Positions 17,681 to 25,964 of a DNA stretch of 37,351 nucleotides are shown here, in pieces. The notes beneath the pieces are model-generated. The model was given only the letters and a program-made list of their open reading frames with translations, did not search any database and was not told where the DNA came from. Within the stretch, counting starts at the first letter, position 1. Each line of letters begins with the position of its first letter. The stretch covers positions 1 to 37,351 of the forward strand of contig NZ_RHOB01000023.1 in assembly GCF_003946085.1 (NCBI RefSeq), read 5' to 3'. Position numbers and translations under genes: made by a program. The DNA is from Levilactobacillus angrenensis. Lineage in GTDB: Bacteria > Bacillota > Bacilli > Lactobacillales > Lactobacillaceae.

Positions 17681-18035
17681 CTAAAGGTTGAAAGATGAAA
17701 GTTAGCTAGAAACATTGGCATCACGCAACTCGTGGCATAAAAATTAGTCATTTATAACTTCGTAGCGAGAACTGGCCGCCTACCGTTCGCCAAATATGGG
17801 TTGGAGCGCGGTGGACGGACCGGACCGAGCCTGAAAAGCGGTCTCGGCCTCGCTTTGAGCCGAATAACACGTCTCAAAGACACCAGTTGTCTAAGCGGCA
17901 TGAACCGCGCCGCTAAAACAATTCCCACGGCTGAACCCATATTTGGCTGACGCAGGCTCCTGGTTTGACTAATTTTAGTGAACAGGATACTGTCATTTCG
18001 GGAATTACCGCGTTAATGCTGCTTTCAATCTTTAG
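17681..18035 (+). repeat. MITE-like structured repeat, copy 1
   Basis: A 355-bp non-coding element bounded by CTAAAGGTTGAAAG and, inverted, CTAAAGATTGAAAG (13 of 14 identical). By eye its first 198 bp are about 85-90% identical to 28831-29027, including an identical 49-nt stretch (17816-17864). Its last 110 bp match 29378-29468. The core holds nested inverted repeats: CCGCCTACCG/CGGTGGACGG around CCAA/TTGG, and CCGAG/CTCGG. A variable hairpin lies at 17887-17921 (TTGTCTAAGCGGC against GCCGCTAAAACAA). Compared with copy 2 it lacks an internal piece of about 190 bp (29191-29379). Flanks are T/A rich (ATTAAAAA left, TTTAAAAA right), a possible but low-complexity target duplication. Confidence 0.85.
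17965..17993 (+). promoter_or_regulatory. Possible outward promoter inside repeat copy 1, driving yhaO
   Basis: TTGACT (17965-17970) and TACTGT (17988-17993) are 17 nt apart. Copy 2 has TTCATT at the -35 position. No other promoter is visible between the yheA terminator and yhaO, so the element may supply transcription. Confidence 0.35.
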
Positions 18036-18060
18036 TTTAAAAAATTTGAGGGGGATTATC

Positions 18061-19278
18061 ATGAAATTTATTCACGCGGCTGATTTGCATTTGGATAGTC
18101 CTTTTCTGGGCCTGACGGGCTTACCGAACAGTCTGCTGGCTGATGTGCGGCAGTCGACGTTTACGGCGGCGACCAAGATCTTTGACCAAGCACTGGCCCA
18201 GCAGGTGGACTTTGTGCTGTTGGCCGGAGACCTCTTTGACCGGGCAGAGCAAAGCGTGGCGGCGCAGGCGTATTTGTTTCAGCAGTTCGACCGTCTCAAT
18301 CAGGCACAGATTCCCGTGATCGTGAGCTTCGGCAATCATGATTATCTAGCCGACCAACACCAAACGGTCGCTTACCCCGCCAACGTGACGGTATTGGGGA
18401 GCACGGTGACGACCAAGACGCTGACGTTACGCGACGGGGAAACCGTGGCCATCAGCGGGTTCAGTTACCCGCAACGGTGGGTGACGAGCGATCCGTTGCC
18501 TGATTTTCCGGCTCATGCGGCCACGGACTGGCACATTGGCATGCTCCACGGTGCTGTGGCGACGGGAAGTGCGGACCATTACGCCCCATTTACCGTGGCG
18601 GACCTGTTGGGCAAACGCTATGACTACTGGGCGTTAGGCCACATCCACCACCGGCAACTGCTCAACCAAGAGCCGCCAATCCTGTACGCGGGTAACACGC
18701 AGGGCCGTGCCATCAACGAGACTGGCGAAAAGGGCGCTTACCTGGTCACCAGCGATCACGGGCAGTTGCACCCGCAATTCTTTGAAACGGCGGCGGTCGA
18801 TTGGGCGACGGCCACGTTGGATGCGTCAGGGGTAACCGACCTGACCGCGCTGGGCACACAGCTGACGACCTGGTTAACGGCCCACCCGGCGCCACGGCCA
18901 ACCTTGACGGCGCTGACGGTGACGCATTTAGCGTTGACTGCCAGTGATTTAGCTAGCTTGCGGCAGGGCGATTGGCTCCAGCTATATTTGCGGACGCACG
19001 CGCGCCAGTTGAAGGCCGCCCAACGCTACTTGGTGGCGCTCACGCCGGCGGTCGCGTCTCAGCCGTTAGCCGCGCCACAATTGGACCAGCAATATTGGGA
19101 CCAGGGGGCGCAGACGGTCTTTACCTCAGAAAATCTGCAAGCGACCTTTGGCAAATTGGCCCAGGAACCGGTCCTCGCCGATTGGTTCGGTCAAAAAACA
19201 GTCTCGACAACATTACAGCAACAGGCGGAACAGATTTTAGCCGAACTCATGGGAGAGGAGGACCACGATGCATCTTAA
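18061..19278 (+). CDS. yhaO: SbcD/Mre11-like metallophosphoesterase YhaO
   Basis: Putative DNA exonuclease subunit that partners the ATPase YhaN. It has 405 residues. ATG 18061 has GAGGGGG upstream; longer in-frame reading enters the repeat element and is not used. All five metallophosphoesterase motifs are present: ADLHLDSP, LAGDLFD, FGNHDY, MLHGA and GHIHHR, so a two-metal site should form. It overlaps yhaN by 11 nt. Its place 25 nt after repeat copy 1 suggests the insertion changed its upstream region. Confidence 0.92.
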   Translation: MKFIHAADLHLDSPFLGLTGLPNSLLADVRQSTFTAATKIFDQALAQQVDFVLLAGDLFDRAEQSVAAQAYLFQQFDRLNQAQIPVIVSFGNHDYLADQHQTVAYPANVTVLGSTVTTKTLTLRDGETVAISGFSYPQRWVTSDPLPDFPAHAATDWHIGMLHGAVATGSADHYAPFTVADLLGKRYDYWALGHIHHRQLLNQEPPILYAGNTQGRAINETGEKGAYLVTSDHGQLHPQFFETAAVDWATATLDASGVTDLTALGTQLTTWLTAHPAPRPTLTALTVTHLALTASDLASLRQGDWLQLYLRTHARQLKAAQRYLVALTPAVASQPLAAPQLDQQYWDQGAQTVFTSENLQATFGKLAQEPVLADWFGQKTVSTTLQQQAEQILAELMGEEDHDAS

Positions 19279-21889
19279 CCGTTTAACGATCTATGGCTTT
19301 GGCCATTTTCATGATCGCACGTTTGACCTCACTGCGGGGCTCAACTACTTGTTGGGGGCCAACGAGGCGGGCAAATCGACCTTGACCCAATTTATCACGG
19401 CCATTTTCTTTGGGTTTCCGACCAAGAAGCACCCGGCGCTCCGGTATGAGCCGCTGGATGGCAGTCGGTTCGGCGGGGAAATTGCGTTTACCCAAGCCGG
19501 GGTCGACTATCTGGTCAGCCGCACCGATGGCCCGCATGGCGGTAAGGTCACGCTCCACGATACCACGCATGACCTGGCACTACCGGCCGCCAATTTAAAA
19601 CGCTTGTTGGCACCGGTGGATGCGCAACTTTTTACCAGCGTGTACGCCATCAATGAACCGCGGCTTGGGACCGTTTTTGCCGCCTCCAAGCAGGAACTGA
19701 TCGACCGGTTACGCCACGTGGGGGCGGTGGGCAGTGACTTTTGGCTCCAGCAGGCCCAGCACCTGGAACAAGCTGCTGAGACCCAATACAAACCGCAGGG
19801 GCGTAATCCACTGTTGAATCAACAGCTGCGCGACCACCGGGAGCTCACGGCCAAGTTGGCCAAGGCCGACGCGGCTTACGAGACCTACTGGCAATTGCTC
19901 CAGCAGCAACAGACGCTACGCAACACCCAAACGGCGACGCAACAGACCTTGACGCACCAGCGCGCCGTTACGGAACAGGTCACCCAACAGGCGGCACTGT
20001 GGGCGACTTATACCGAATGGCAACGCCTGGGGTCCGACGAGCAGGCCGCAGTCAGCGGGTTCACCGCCGATGATGCGACGCGCCTGGAACAGTTGCGTGG
20101 TCAGGTGAGTGCCAGCAACCAAACGCTCGCCCAAGACCAGCAACATCTCCAGGACTTGCAGCAAGACGCCCAGTTACCGCCATTGTTTCAGGCCTACTTA
20201 CCGGTCGCAAGCCAAGTTGACCCGTTACTGATGCAGCTACCTGAGATGACGCAAACGGCAAACGAGCAACAACAGCTGGCCGCCAGTCAACAGGATTTAG
20301 AGGCCCGTTCAGCGGCGTTGGAGCACCAATACGCCATCAACGGGCAAATGCCGCGACCATTTTCGCTAGCCACGACGCAACAGGTCACGGCACTACAGGA
20401 ACGGTTGACCGCAGCTAATCAGAAACGCCGGCGCCTTCAGCAACAGTTGAATCAACTCAATGAGCGGTTTCAGCAGCAACAGCCGAGTCGCCGTCAACAA
20501 CGCAATCCGTTGGCCGATAAGCAGATCATCTGGCTGGCGATTGGTCTGGTAGTCTTGGTCGGCTCGATGTTTCTGCCCGGTACCTGGTTCAAACTCGTCG
20601 GGGCCTTACTCGGCGTGGCGATTGGCTACTACGGCGTCTTCTTGGTGGATAGCAGCACGCCGGCCAGCCGTGAATTGGAAACGTTGACGGCCGATATCCG
20701 GGATAGTCAGGCACAGCTACGTGAAGGTGGCCAATTGGTCGATGACTTGAACAATCAATTGGATACTATTGCGACGGCTCATGGTCTGGGCGATTTGCCT
20801 GTGGATCAGTGGTCGGCCGCCCAAGGTGCCATCGGTGAATGGGAACAGCTGACGCGCCAACTCGAGGACACCGGTAGCCGCCTGGCTAAGGCCCAGCAGA
20901 CCGTGACCACGTATTTGACTCAGGTCACCCAAGCCTTGCCCACGCTAACCGGGGAGGACCTGGCCACCATTGCGCCCCAGTTGACGCAGTTACAGACACT
21001 CAAGCAGTCGTTGCAGCATCAAGAAGGCGACCTCGCCACCGCGACGGCGCGGCTCAAGGCCGACCAAGCGGCGGTAGACACGGCGCGCCAGCAACTCAAC
21101 ACCTTTCTCAGTACGCGTAACCTGCGGAGCGTCGCGGCCTTTTACCAGCGCTACCAAGCACAGCGCGAGCGGACCAATCGGCAACAGCAACGCGCAGCCC
21201 TGGCAGAACAGCTGGGCGATAACTTGGCTGCCCTACAGCAGTTTGCCAATCACGCGGCGTTGACGGATCAATTGGCCCAAGCCCAGGCCCAACAAGCGGC
21301 CACACAACAGCGCCTGGATCAAACGACGACCCAACTGGCGACGCTCGCCGGACAACTGGCCCATCTAACGGCTAGCGGCACCCAGGCCACGTTACGGCAG
21401 AAATTAGCGAACTTGGAAACGCAAATGATTGCCACGACCCAAGACTGGCTGGTCAAACGACTGACTAGTCAATGGATTGCGGCAACCTTGGCGGCGGCTT
21501 CGGGCGACCGGTTGCCGCAAATTGTCGCGCAAGCCAGCAATTATTATGGCAAATTGACGGAAAACCGGTATACTGAAATTGAACTGACAGCGACAACGTT
21601 ACGCGTGCGGCGAGCCGCTGGCGATTGGCGCGACGTCAGCCAGCTTTCACGGGGGACGGCCGAGCAACTCGATTTGGCCGTCAAACTCGCCTTTGCGGTG
21701 GTCTTGAACCAGCAGGTCACCATGCCACTGGTAATCGACGACGGCTTCGTTAATTTTGATGCCCAGCGACGGCAGGCAGCTTACGCGTTGTTAGCGGAAA
21801 TTAGTCAAACGTTACAGGTCATTTTCTTAACAGCAGATCCAGCCGTTGAACAGTTAGCGGCGGGGAATTTGATTCGATTGCATGAATAG
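19268..21889 (+). CDS. yhaN: SbcC/Rad50-like ATPase YhaN with membrane hairpin
   Basis: An 873-residue coiled-coil ATPase. Walker A GANEAGKS is at 30-37. Long Gln-rich coiled coils run about 170-410 and 470-760. The ABC signature SRGTAEQL and Walker B VIDDGF lie near the C-terminus. Two adjacent hydrophobic segments (about 419-460, IIWLAIGLVVLV... and ...LLGVAIGYYGVFLV) sit at the coiled-coil apex, where Rad50 has its zinc hook. This suggests membrane anchoring. ATG 19268 follows GAGAGGAGG. It is translated with yhaO and yhaM as one operon; role in DNA end processing is inferred from the family. Confidence 0.9.
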   Translation: MHLNRLTIYGFGHFHDRTFDLTAGLNYLLGANEAGKSTLTQFITAIFFGFPTKKHPALRYEPLDGSRFGGEIAFTQAGVDYLVSRTDGPHGGKVTLHDTTHDLALPAANLKRLLAPVDAQLFTSVYAINEPRLGTVFAASKQELIDRLRHVGAVGSDFWLQQAQHLEQAAETQYKPQGRNPLLNQQLRDHRELTAKLAKADAAYETYWQLLQQQQTLRNTQTATQQTLTHQRAVTEQVTQQAALWATYTEWQRLGSDEQAAVSGFTADDATRLEQLRGQVSASNQTLAQDQQHLQDLQQDAQLPPLFQAYLPVASQVDPLLMQLPEMTQTANEQQQLAASQQDLEARSAALEHQYAINGQMPRPFSLATTQQVTALQERLTAANQKRRRLQQQLNQLNERFQQQQPSRRQQRNPLADKQIIWLAIGLVVLVGSMFLPGTWFKLVGALLGVAIGYYGVFLVDSSTPASRELETLTADIRDSQAQLREGGQLVDDLNNQLDTIATAHGLGDLPVDQWSAAQGAIGEWEQLTRQLEDTGSRLAKAQQTVTTYLTQVTQALPTLTGEDLATIAPQLTQLQTLKQSLQHQEGDLATATARLKADQAAVDTARQQLNTFLSTRNLRSVAAFYQRYQAQRERTNRQQQRAALAEQLGDNLAALQQFANHAALTDQLAQAQAQQAATQQRLDQTTTQLATLAGQLAHLTASGTQATLRQKLANLETQMIATTQDWLVKRLTSQWIAATLAAASGDRLPQIVAQASNYYGKLTENRYTEIELTATTLRVRRAAGDWRDVSQLSRGTAEQLDLAVKLAFAVVLNQQVTMPLVIDDGFVNFDAQRRQAAYALLAEISQTLQVIFLTADPAVEQLAAGNLIRLHE

Positions 21890-21899
21890 GAGGGCTAAT

Positions 21900-22877
21900 A
21901 TGGCGGCAACAAAACAATTATTGGATTATGGTGTCGATGAGGCGGTCGACCTTTTCGTCTTATTGAAGTCAGCGGACGTCCGCACGGCCAAGAACGGCAA
22001 ACAATACATCGCGTTGGTCTTTGAGGATCAATCGGGCGAAATCTCAGGGAAGTACTGGGACGCTTCGCCGGATGACATTGAAAACTACGTGGCGGGACGT
22101 GTCGTTCATTTGCAGGGGAAGCGGGAAAACTACCAGACCCATCCCCAAATTAAAATTTTCCACCTGCGCCTGACCCATCCCGGCGAGCCCAATGATCCCA
22201 ATAGCTTCATCGAACAAGCCCCCATGTCGCGGGCGGCGATGGAAGAGTACATCACCCAAACGGTTTTTGAAATCACCCAACCGACCTGGAACCGGTTGGT
22301 CCGCAAACTACTTCAAGAATACGCGGACAAGTTCTACACCTATCCCGCGGCCAAAAGTAACCACCACGCCTTTCAGGGTGGGCTGGCGTACCACACGATT
22401 TCGATTTTGAAATTAGCCCATTCGGTGGTCAAGCAATATCCGGACCTCAACGCACCGCTTCTGTTTGCGGGGGCCATCTTACATGACTTGGGCAAGACGA
22501 TTGAATTGTCCGGGCCCAAGTCCACAGTCTACACGTTGGCCGGCAATTTGATTGGCCACATTGTCTTGATCGACGGCGAACTGGTGCGGGCTTGTGATGC
22601 GTTGAAATTAGACCCTCAAGCCGAAGACGTGTTGTTACTGCGGCACATGATTTTGAGTCACCACGGGCTGCTGGAATACGGGTCACCTGTCCGACCAGCT
22701 TTGCGTGAGGCTGATGTCTTACATCAGTTGGACGAATTGGATGCGTCCATCATGATGCTGGACACGGTCGTCGAACACACCACGCCGGGGGAATTCTCCG
22801 AACGGGTCTTTGCCTTGGACGGTCGGCGCTTCTACCGGCCAACCACGACCACACCCCAGCCACCAACTGCGGATTAA
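21900..22877 (+). CDS. yhaM: 3'-5' exoribonuclease YhaM
   Basis: Exonuclease acting on RNA and single-stranded DNA from the 3' end. It has 325 residues. An N-terminal OB-fold (FEDQSGEISGKYWD) precedes an HD domain with HHAFQGGLAYHT and AILHDLGKT (His195-Asp196), the metal-binding motif. ATG 21900 has AGGAGGG 5 nt upstream and lies 10 nt after yhaN. It is the last gene of the yhaO-yhaN-yhaM operon. Confidence 0.95.
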   Translation: MAATKQLLDYGVDEAVDLFVLLKSADVRTAKNGKQYIALVFEDQSGEISGKYWDASPDDIENYVAGRVVHLQGKRENYQTHPQIKIFHLRLTHPGEPNDPNSFIEQAPMSRAAMEEYITQTVFEITQPTWNRLVRKLLQEYADKFYTYPAAKSNHHAFQGGLAYHTISILKLAHSVVKQYPDLNAPLLFAGAILHDLGKTIELSGPKSTVYTLAGNLIGHIVLIDGELVRACDALKLDPQAEDVLLLRHMILSHHGLLEYGSPVRPALREADVLHQLDELDASIMMLDTVVEHTTPGEFSERVFALDGRRFYRPTTTTPQPPTAD

Positions 22878-22894
22878 CAGAACAAGCTAATTGA

Positions 22895-22950
22895 AAAAGC
22901 CATCCCGGCCGTTGGTTATCGCATGGATAACGGTCAGGATGGCTTTAAAG
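22895..22950. terminator. Intrinsic terminator after yhaM
   Basis: AAAGCCATCC pairs with GGATGGCTTT, and an inner stem GTTATC/GATAAC encloses GCAT. T residues follow on both strands, so it may work in both directions. Confidence 0.75.
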
Positions 22951-22967
22951 TAGGGCGATATTTAACC

Positions 22968-23033
22968 ATGAAAAAAACACCTCACAATCGTTAGACTTTT
23001 TGGTCTAACAATTACGAGGTGCTTTTTAGTTAA
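22968..23033. terminator. Bidirectional terminator between yhaM and prsA
   Basis: CACCTC...TTAGAC and GTCTAA...GAGGTG form a long stem around a short T-rich loop. An A-run at 22970-22976 becomes a seven-T tract on the minus strand, so it mainly ends prsA transcription. Confidence 0.85.
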
Positions 23034-23044
23034 GCCTAAGTTGA

Positions 23045-23962
23045 TTACTTGGATGAAGATGAACTCTTAGAACTTGAGCTCGTTGACAAGTAGTCAGAAA
23101 GGATGTTCTTCAAGTCGTTATCCTTGATAGAAACGTTACCCTTCTTCAAGACCTTGGCAACCACGTTGTGCAGAACGGTGCTATCGTTCATGTCGTTGTC
23201 AATGATTTGCTTCTTCAATTCGGCCTTGTGTTCCTTGATTGTTCCCTTACCAGGGTTCTTCAGCATCAAGATGACGTGGTAACCGTATTGCGTCTTCACA
23301 GGCGTAGCGGTGTATTCGTCAGTTGATAACTTGAAGGCAGCCTTCTTAAAGGTAGAATCCAAAGAGGTGTCGGTGCTGTCAAAGGCACTCAACTTACCAC
23401 CCTTGTTCTTAGTAGCCGTATCAGTGGAGTACTTCTTAGCTAACTTCGTGAATTCGCTAGTCAAGTTGCTCTTCTTGGTGTCCTTCAGATCACTGATGAT
23501 CGTTTGGGCAGTGGACTTCTTAGAAACTAAGATGTGGGCCACAGTGACCTTAGGTTCGTAGCTCTTGAATTGCTTCTTGAGTTGCGCGTCGGTAACCGTG
23601 ACGTTGTCCTTAACGGCTTCCTTCAACAGTAAGTTGGAACGGATTTCAGTCTTTAAGCTGGATTCCGTCATCCCACTTTGAGAAAGTACACTCTTGAATG
23701 ATGAACCGTATTGTGACTTGTAGGTGTTGAATTGCTTGTTGACAGCGGACTTACTTACATTGCTGCCGTATTGCTTTTCCAAGACCTTGTTCAAAATCAT
23801 TTGTTGCAAGACTTGCTTACCAGAAGAAGTACCCTTTAAACTGCTGTAGTACGCACTTTCGGTAATCTTACCACCATTAGTAGTGGCAACGGTTTGGCTG
23901 CCACAACCGGCAAGTGTTACGGTCAGTAACAAGCCAGCAAAGGCGATAAACCATTTCTTCAT
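23045..23962 (-). CDS. prsA: Foldase lipoprotein PrsA (parvulin-type peptidyl-prolyl isomerase)
   Basis: Extracellular membrane-anchored chaperone that helps secreted proteins fold. The lipoprotein signal [20 protein letters not shown] has a clear lipobox (LAGC, Cys20). I start at ATG 23962 for that reason; ATG 23980 in frame adds six residues and neither start has a well-spaced ribosome site. A PpiC/rotamase domain spans about 135-230 ([22 protein letters not shown]). The C-terminus is a Ser/Lys-rich tail ending in [11 protein letters not shown]. Lys- and Ser-rich composition is normal for the family. Confidence 0.93.
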   Translation of the reverse strand: MKKWFIAFAGLLLTVTLAGCGSQTVATTNGGKITESAYYSSLKGTSSGKQVLQQMILNKVLEKQYGSNVSKSAVNKQFNTYKSQYGSSFKSVLSQSGMTESSLKTEIRSNLLLKEAVKDNVTVTDAQLKKQFKSYEPKVTVAHILVSKKSTAQTIISDLKDTKKSNLTSEFTKLAKKYSTDTATKNKGGKLSAFDSTDTSLDSTFKKAAFKLSTDEYTATPVKTQYGYHVILMLKNPGKGTIKEHKAELKKQIIDNDMNDSTVLHNVVAKVLKKGNVSIKDNDLKNILSDYLSTSSSSKSSSSSK

Positions 23963-24013
23963 ATTCCTCAACACATCCATTCATCAAAATTGGTGCAAGC
24001 ACCATACTTGCCT

Positions 24014-24042
24014 ATCATAACATAAATAGTGGCAAACCCAAA
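24014..24042 (-). promoter_or_regulatory. Possible promoter of prsA
   Basis: On the minus strand TATGAT (24014-24019) lies 17 nt after TTTGGG (24037-24042). The -35 is weak. Confidence 0.35.
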
Positions 24043-24074
24043 AAGGTCAGCAAAGCTTTACAAAAAGTTCAAAA

Positions 24075-24395
24075 TTAGTCGGCATTTTGCCGGTCAAGGA
24101 CTTCTTGAATGGCTGACAAATGGGGCGCGGCTTTGAACGCAAATTTATCGACTTCCGTTTGAATGTCGTCCAAAACGGGTTGGGCGGCAGTGACGGCAGC
24201 GGACAGTTTGGCGGCGTTTTGCGTCAAGTTGTCCTTGGCATCCCGCACGTCGGTAAGTTGCTGAGTGGTGTGGGTGACCTGTTGCTTGACGTGGTTGCCC
24301 CAGGTGACGGGGTCCTGTTTGGTCAGTGTTAGGTAAGCCACCAAACCAACGCCCACCCCTAAGGTAGTGCCGGCGAGAAAACGACCAAGTCCCAT
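24075..24395 (-). CDS. YtxH/YhaH-like small membrane protein
   Basis: A 106-residue protein with one N-terminal membrane segment (about 5-24, FLAGTTLGVGVGLVAYLTL), then a helical amphipathic region. ATG 24395 has GGAGGGG 6 nt upstream, which lies inside the end of hit. It starts 2 nt after the hit stop, so the two are co-transcribed. Gene order hit-yhaH-prsA matches Bacillus. The function is unknown. Confidence 0.8.
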   Translation of the reverse strand: MGLGRFLAGTTLGVGVGLVAYLTLTKQDPVTWGNHVKQQVTHTTQQLTDVRDAKDNLTQNAAKLSAAVTAAQPVLDDIQTEVDKFAFKAAPHLSAIQEVLDRQNAD

Positions 24396-24397
24396 AA

Positions 24398-24856
24398 TTA
24401 CCCCTCCAATTGTGCCTTGATTTTAGCCTGAATGGCTGAGTAGGATGCTGGCGTGTAGTTGCCAGAATTGTCCTTGAAAATCATCTTGAAGTCATCCTGG
24501 TCCGTGTAGCGGGGAACCAGGTGAATGTGGGAGTGGAAAACGGATTGGTAAGCCACTTGCCCGTTGTTGTTTAAAATGTTCATGCCTTTGATAGCTGGGT
24601 CAGAATCCTTCACGGCCCGGGCAATCTTAGGAATCCGGGAAAAGACTGCGGCGGCTAAATCGGCGTCGTAAGCGAAGATGTCCTTGACGTGGGTCTTAGG
24701 AATCACCAACGTGTGGCCGGGTGTCCCTTGCGAGATATCTAAAAAGGCCTTGACGATGTTGTCTTCGTAAACCGTGTAGCTGGGAATTTCGCCAGTCAAA
24801 ATTTTGCAGAAAACACAATCGTCAGCGTAATGTGGTTCGAGGGTCATTTGATCCAT
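24398..24856 (-). CDS. hit: HIT-family nucleotide hydrolase
   Basis: Histidine-triad protein acting on nucleoside phosphate conjugates, about 152 residues. The zinc-site half CVFCKI and the catalytic triad motif HSHIHLVPR (HxHxHxx) are present. ATG 24856 is used because AAGGAG lies about 8 nt upstream; the longer frame reads through the promoter. It lies first in a minus-strand unit with the YhaH-like gene, next to divergent ecsA, as in Bacillus. Confidence 0.94.
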   Translation of the reverse strand: MDQMTLEPHYADDCVFCKILTGEIPSYTVYEDNIVKAFLDISQGTPGHTLVIPKTHVKDIFAYDADLAAAVFSRIPKIARAVKDSDPAIKGMNILNNNGQVAYQSVFHSHIHLVPRYTDQDDFKMIFKDNSGNYTPASYSAIQAKIKAQLEG

Positions 24857-24887
24857 GAAAACTCCTTCTTTCGGTTCAATTTCATTC

Positions 24888-24893
24888 ATTATA
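24888..24893 (-). promoter_or_regulatory. -10 box of the hit promoter
   Basis: Minus-strand TATAAT, 32 nt upstream of the hit start. ATGAAC lies 17 nt further upstream as a partial -35. Confidence 0.55.
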
Positions 24894-24977
24894 CACCACC
24901 GCGGCGGGCAGTTCATCCGTAACCGTCGAAACGAGCGGCCTGCGTCGACCAGAAATTGGGGTGGTCAGGTTAGTTTA

Positions 24978-25095
24978 CGAAAGCTTGAAAGTAGCATTAC
25001 CACGTTGATTCCTGAAACGACAGGATTCTGTCTGCTGAAATTAGGGAATCCAGGAGCCCACGTCAGTCAGAGATTCCGCTTGCTCGGGGGACGTC
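24978..25095 (-). repeat. Decayed partial copy 3 of the MITE-like repeat (inverted)
   Basis: Read on the plus strand, CTTGAAAGTAGCATTACCACG, the TTCCTGAAACGACAG and CGTCAGTCAGAGATTCCGCTTGCTC segments line up in order with the reverse complement of 29355-29468 and, in part, of 17945-18035. Many substitutions have built up and the left half with the 49-nt core is missing. The rest of the 24900-25180 interval, between divergent hit and ecsA, shows no gene. Confidence 0.65.
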
Positions 25096-25184
25096 GACTT
25101 TTTGCGCAACGGTCCCCAGTAACCCAGGTAATGGTACCGCCTGAACCAGCAACCACAAGATAACAGCGAACCCGCCGTCACCTA

Positions 25185-25193
25185 TGGTATAAT
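25185..25193 (+). promoter_or_regulatory. Extended -10 promoter of ecsAB
   Basis: TGG-TATAAT is a consensus extended -10 box, 37 nt before the ecsA start. There is no recognisable -35. Confidence 0.7.
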
Positions 25194-25229
25194 GGAGCGG
25201 TTAATTTAAAGGAAATGAAGGGATGTTTA

Positions 25230-25964
25230 ATGGCTTTAGAAGTCAGCCATGTCGTGGGAGGGTACTCCCAAATTCCCGTCTTAAAAGATATCAGTTTTGA
25301 CGTTAAAGACGGTGAACTCGTTGGTCTGATCGGGTTGAACGGGGCCGGTAAGTCGACCACCATCAATCACGTGATTGGCCTGCTCACACCACATAAAGGA
25401 AAAATCAGTATCAATGGCATTACCATCGACCAGGATAGTCAGGCCTACAAGCAACAGATTGCCTACATTCCCGAAACCCCGGTGCTCTACCAGGAGTTAA
25501 CGCTGCGGGAACATTTGGAAATGACCATGATGGCCTATGATTTGGATCAAAAGGCCGCTTGGGAAAAGGCCCATAAGTTGTTAAAGACGTTCCGGTTAGC
25601 GAACAAATTGGATTGGTTCCCCGCCAACTTCTCCAAGGGGATGAAGCAAAAGGTCATGATCGTCTGTGCCTTCTTGACCAACGCCAAGCTGTTCATCATT
25701 GACGAGCCATTCTTGGGTCTGGACCCGCTGGCCGTCAATGACCTATTGAACTTGATCGAGCAACGGAAAAAGACGGGGGCCAGCATTTTGATGTCGACCC
25801 ACGTGTTGGATACGGCCCAACGGTACTGTGACCGCTTCGTGCTGTTGCATGATGGCCAAGTCAAGACTGAAGGGACTCTCAGCGAGTTGCAAGCCGCTCT
25901 TCCGGAAGCGGGGGAATCGCTGAACGATATCTACCTATCAATGACGAAGGTCGACCGCGCATGA
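25230..25964 (+). CDS. ecsA: ABC transporter ATP-binding protein EcsA
   Basis: Cytoplasmic ATPase of the Ecs transporter, linked in Bacillus to intramembrane proteolysis, secretion and competence. It has 244 residues. Walker A GLNGAGKS is at 35-42. The signature is NFSKGMKQK, and Walker B FIIDEPFLGLDP. I use ATG 25230, with GAAGGGA 7 nt upstream; ATG 25215 would add five residues. The stop overlaps ecsB (ATGA). No ecsC follows. Confidence 0.93.
   Translation: MALEVSHVVGGYSQIPVLKDISFDVKDGELVGLIGLNGAGKSTTINHVIGLLTPHKGKISINGITIDQDSQAYKQQIAYIPETPVLYQELTLREHLEMTMMAYDLDQKAAWEKAHKLLKTFRLANKLDWFPANFSKGMKQKVMIVCAFLTNAKLFIIDEPFLGLDPLAVNDLLNLIEQRKKTGASILMSTHVLDTAQRYCDRFVLLHDGQVKTEGTLSELQAALPEAGESLNDIYLSMTKVDRA

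Noticed and set aside
17752-17940. 62-codon open frame on the minus strand
   Set aside because: It lies in repeat copy 1, has no ribosome site or recognisable product, and is better explained by the GC-rich foldback.
25125-25145. TGGTACCGCC resembling a T-box core upstream of ecsA
   Set aside because: There is no Stem I, no specifier loop and no terminator after it, and ecsA is not a usual T-box target. Probably chance.
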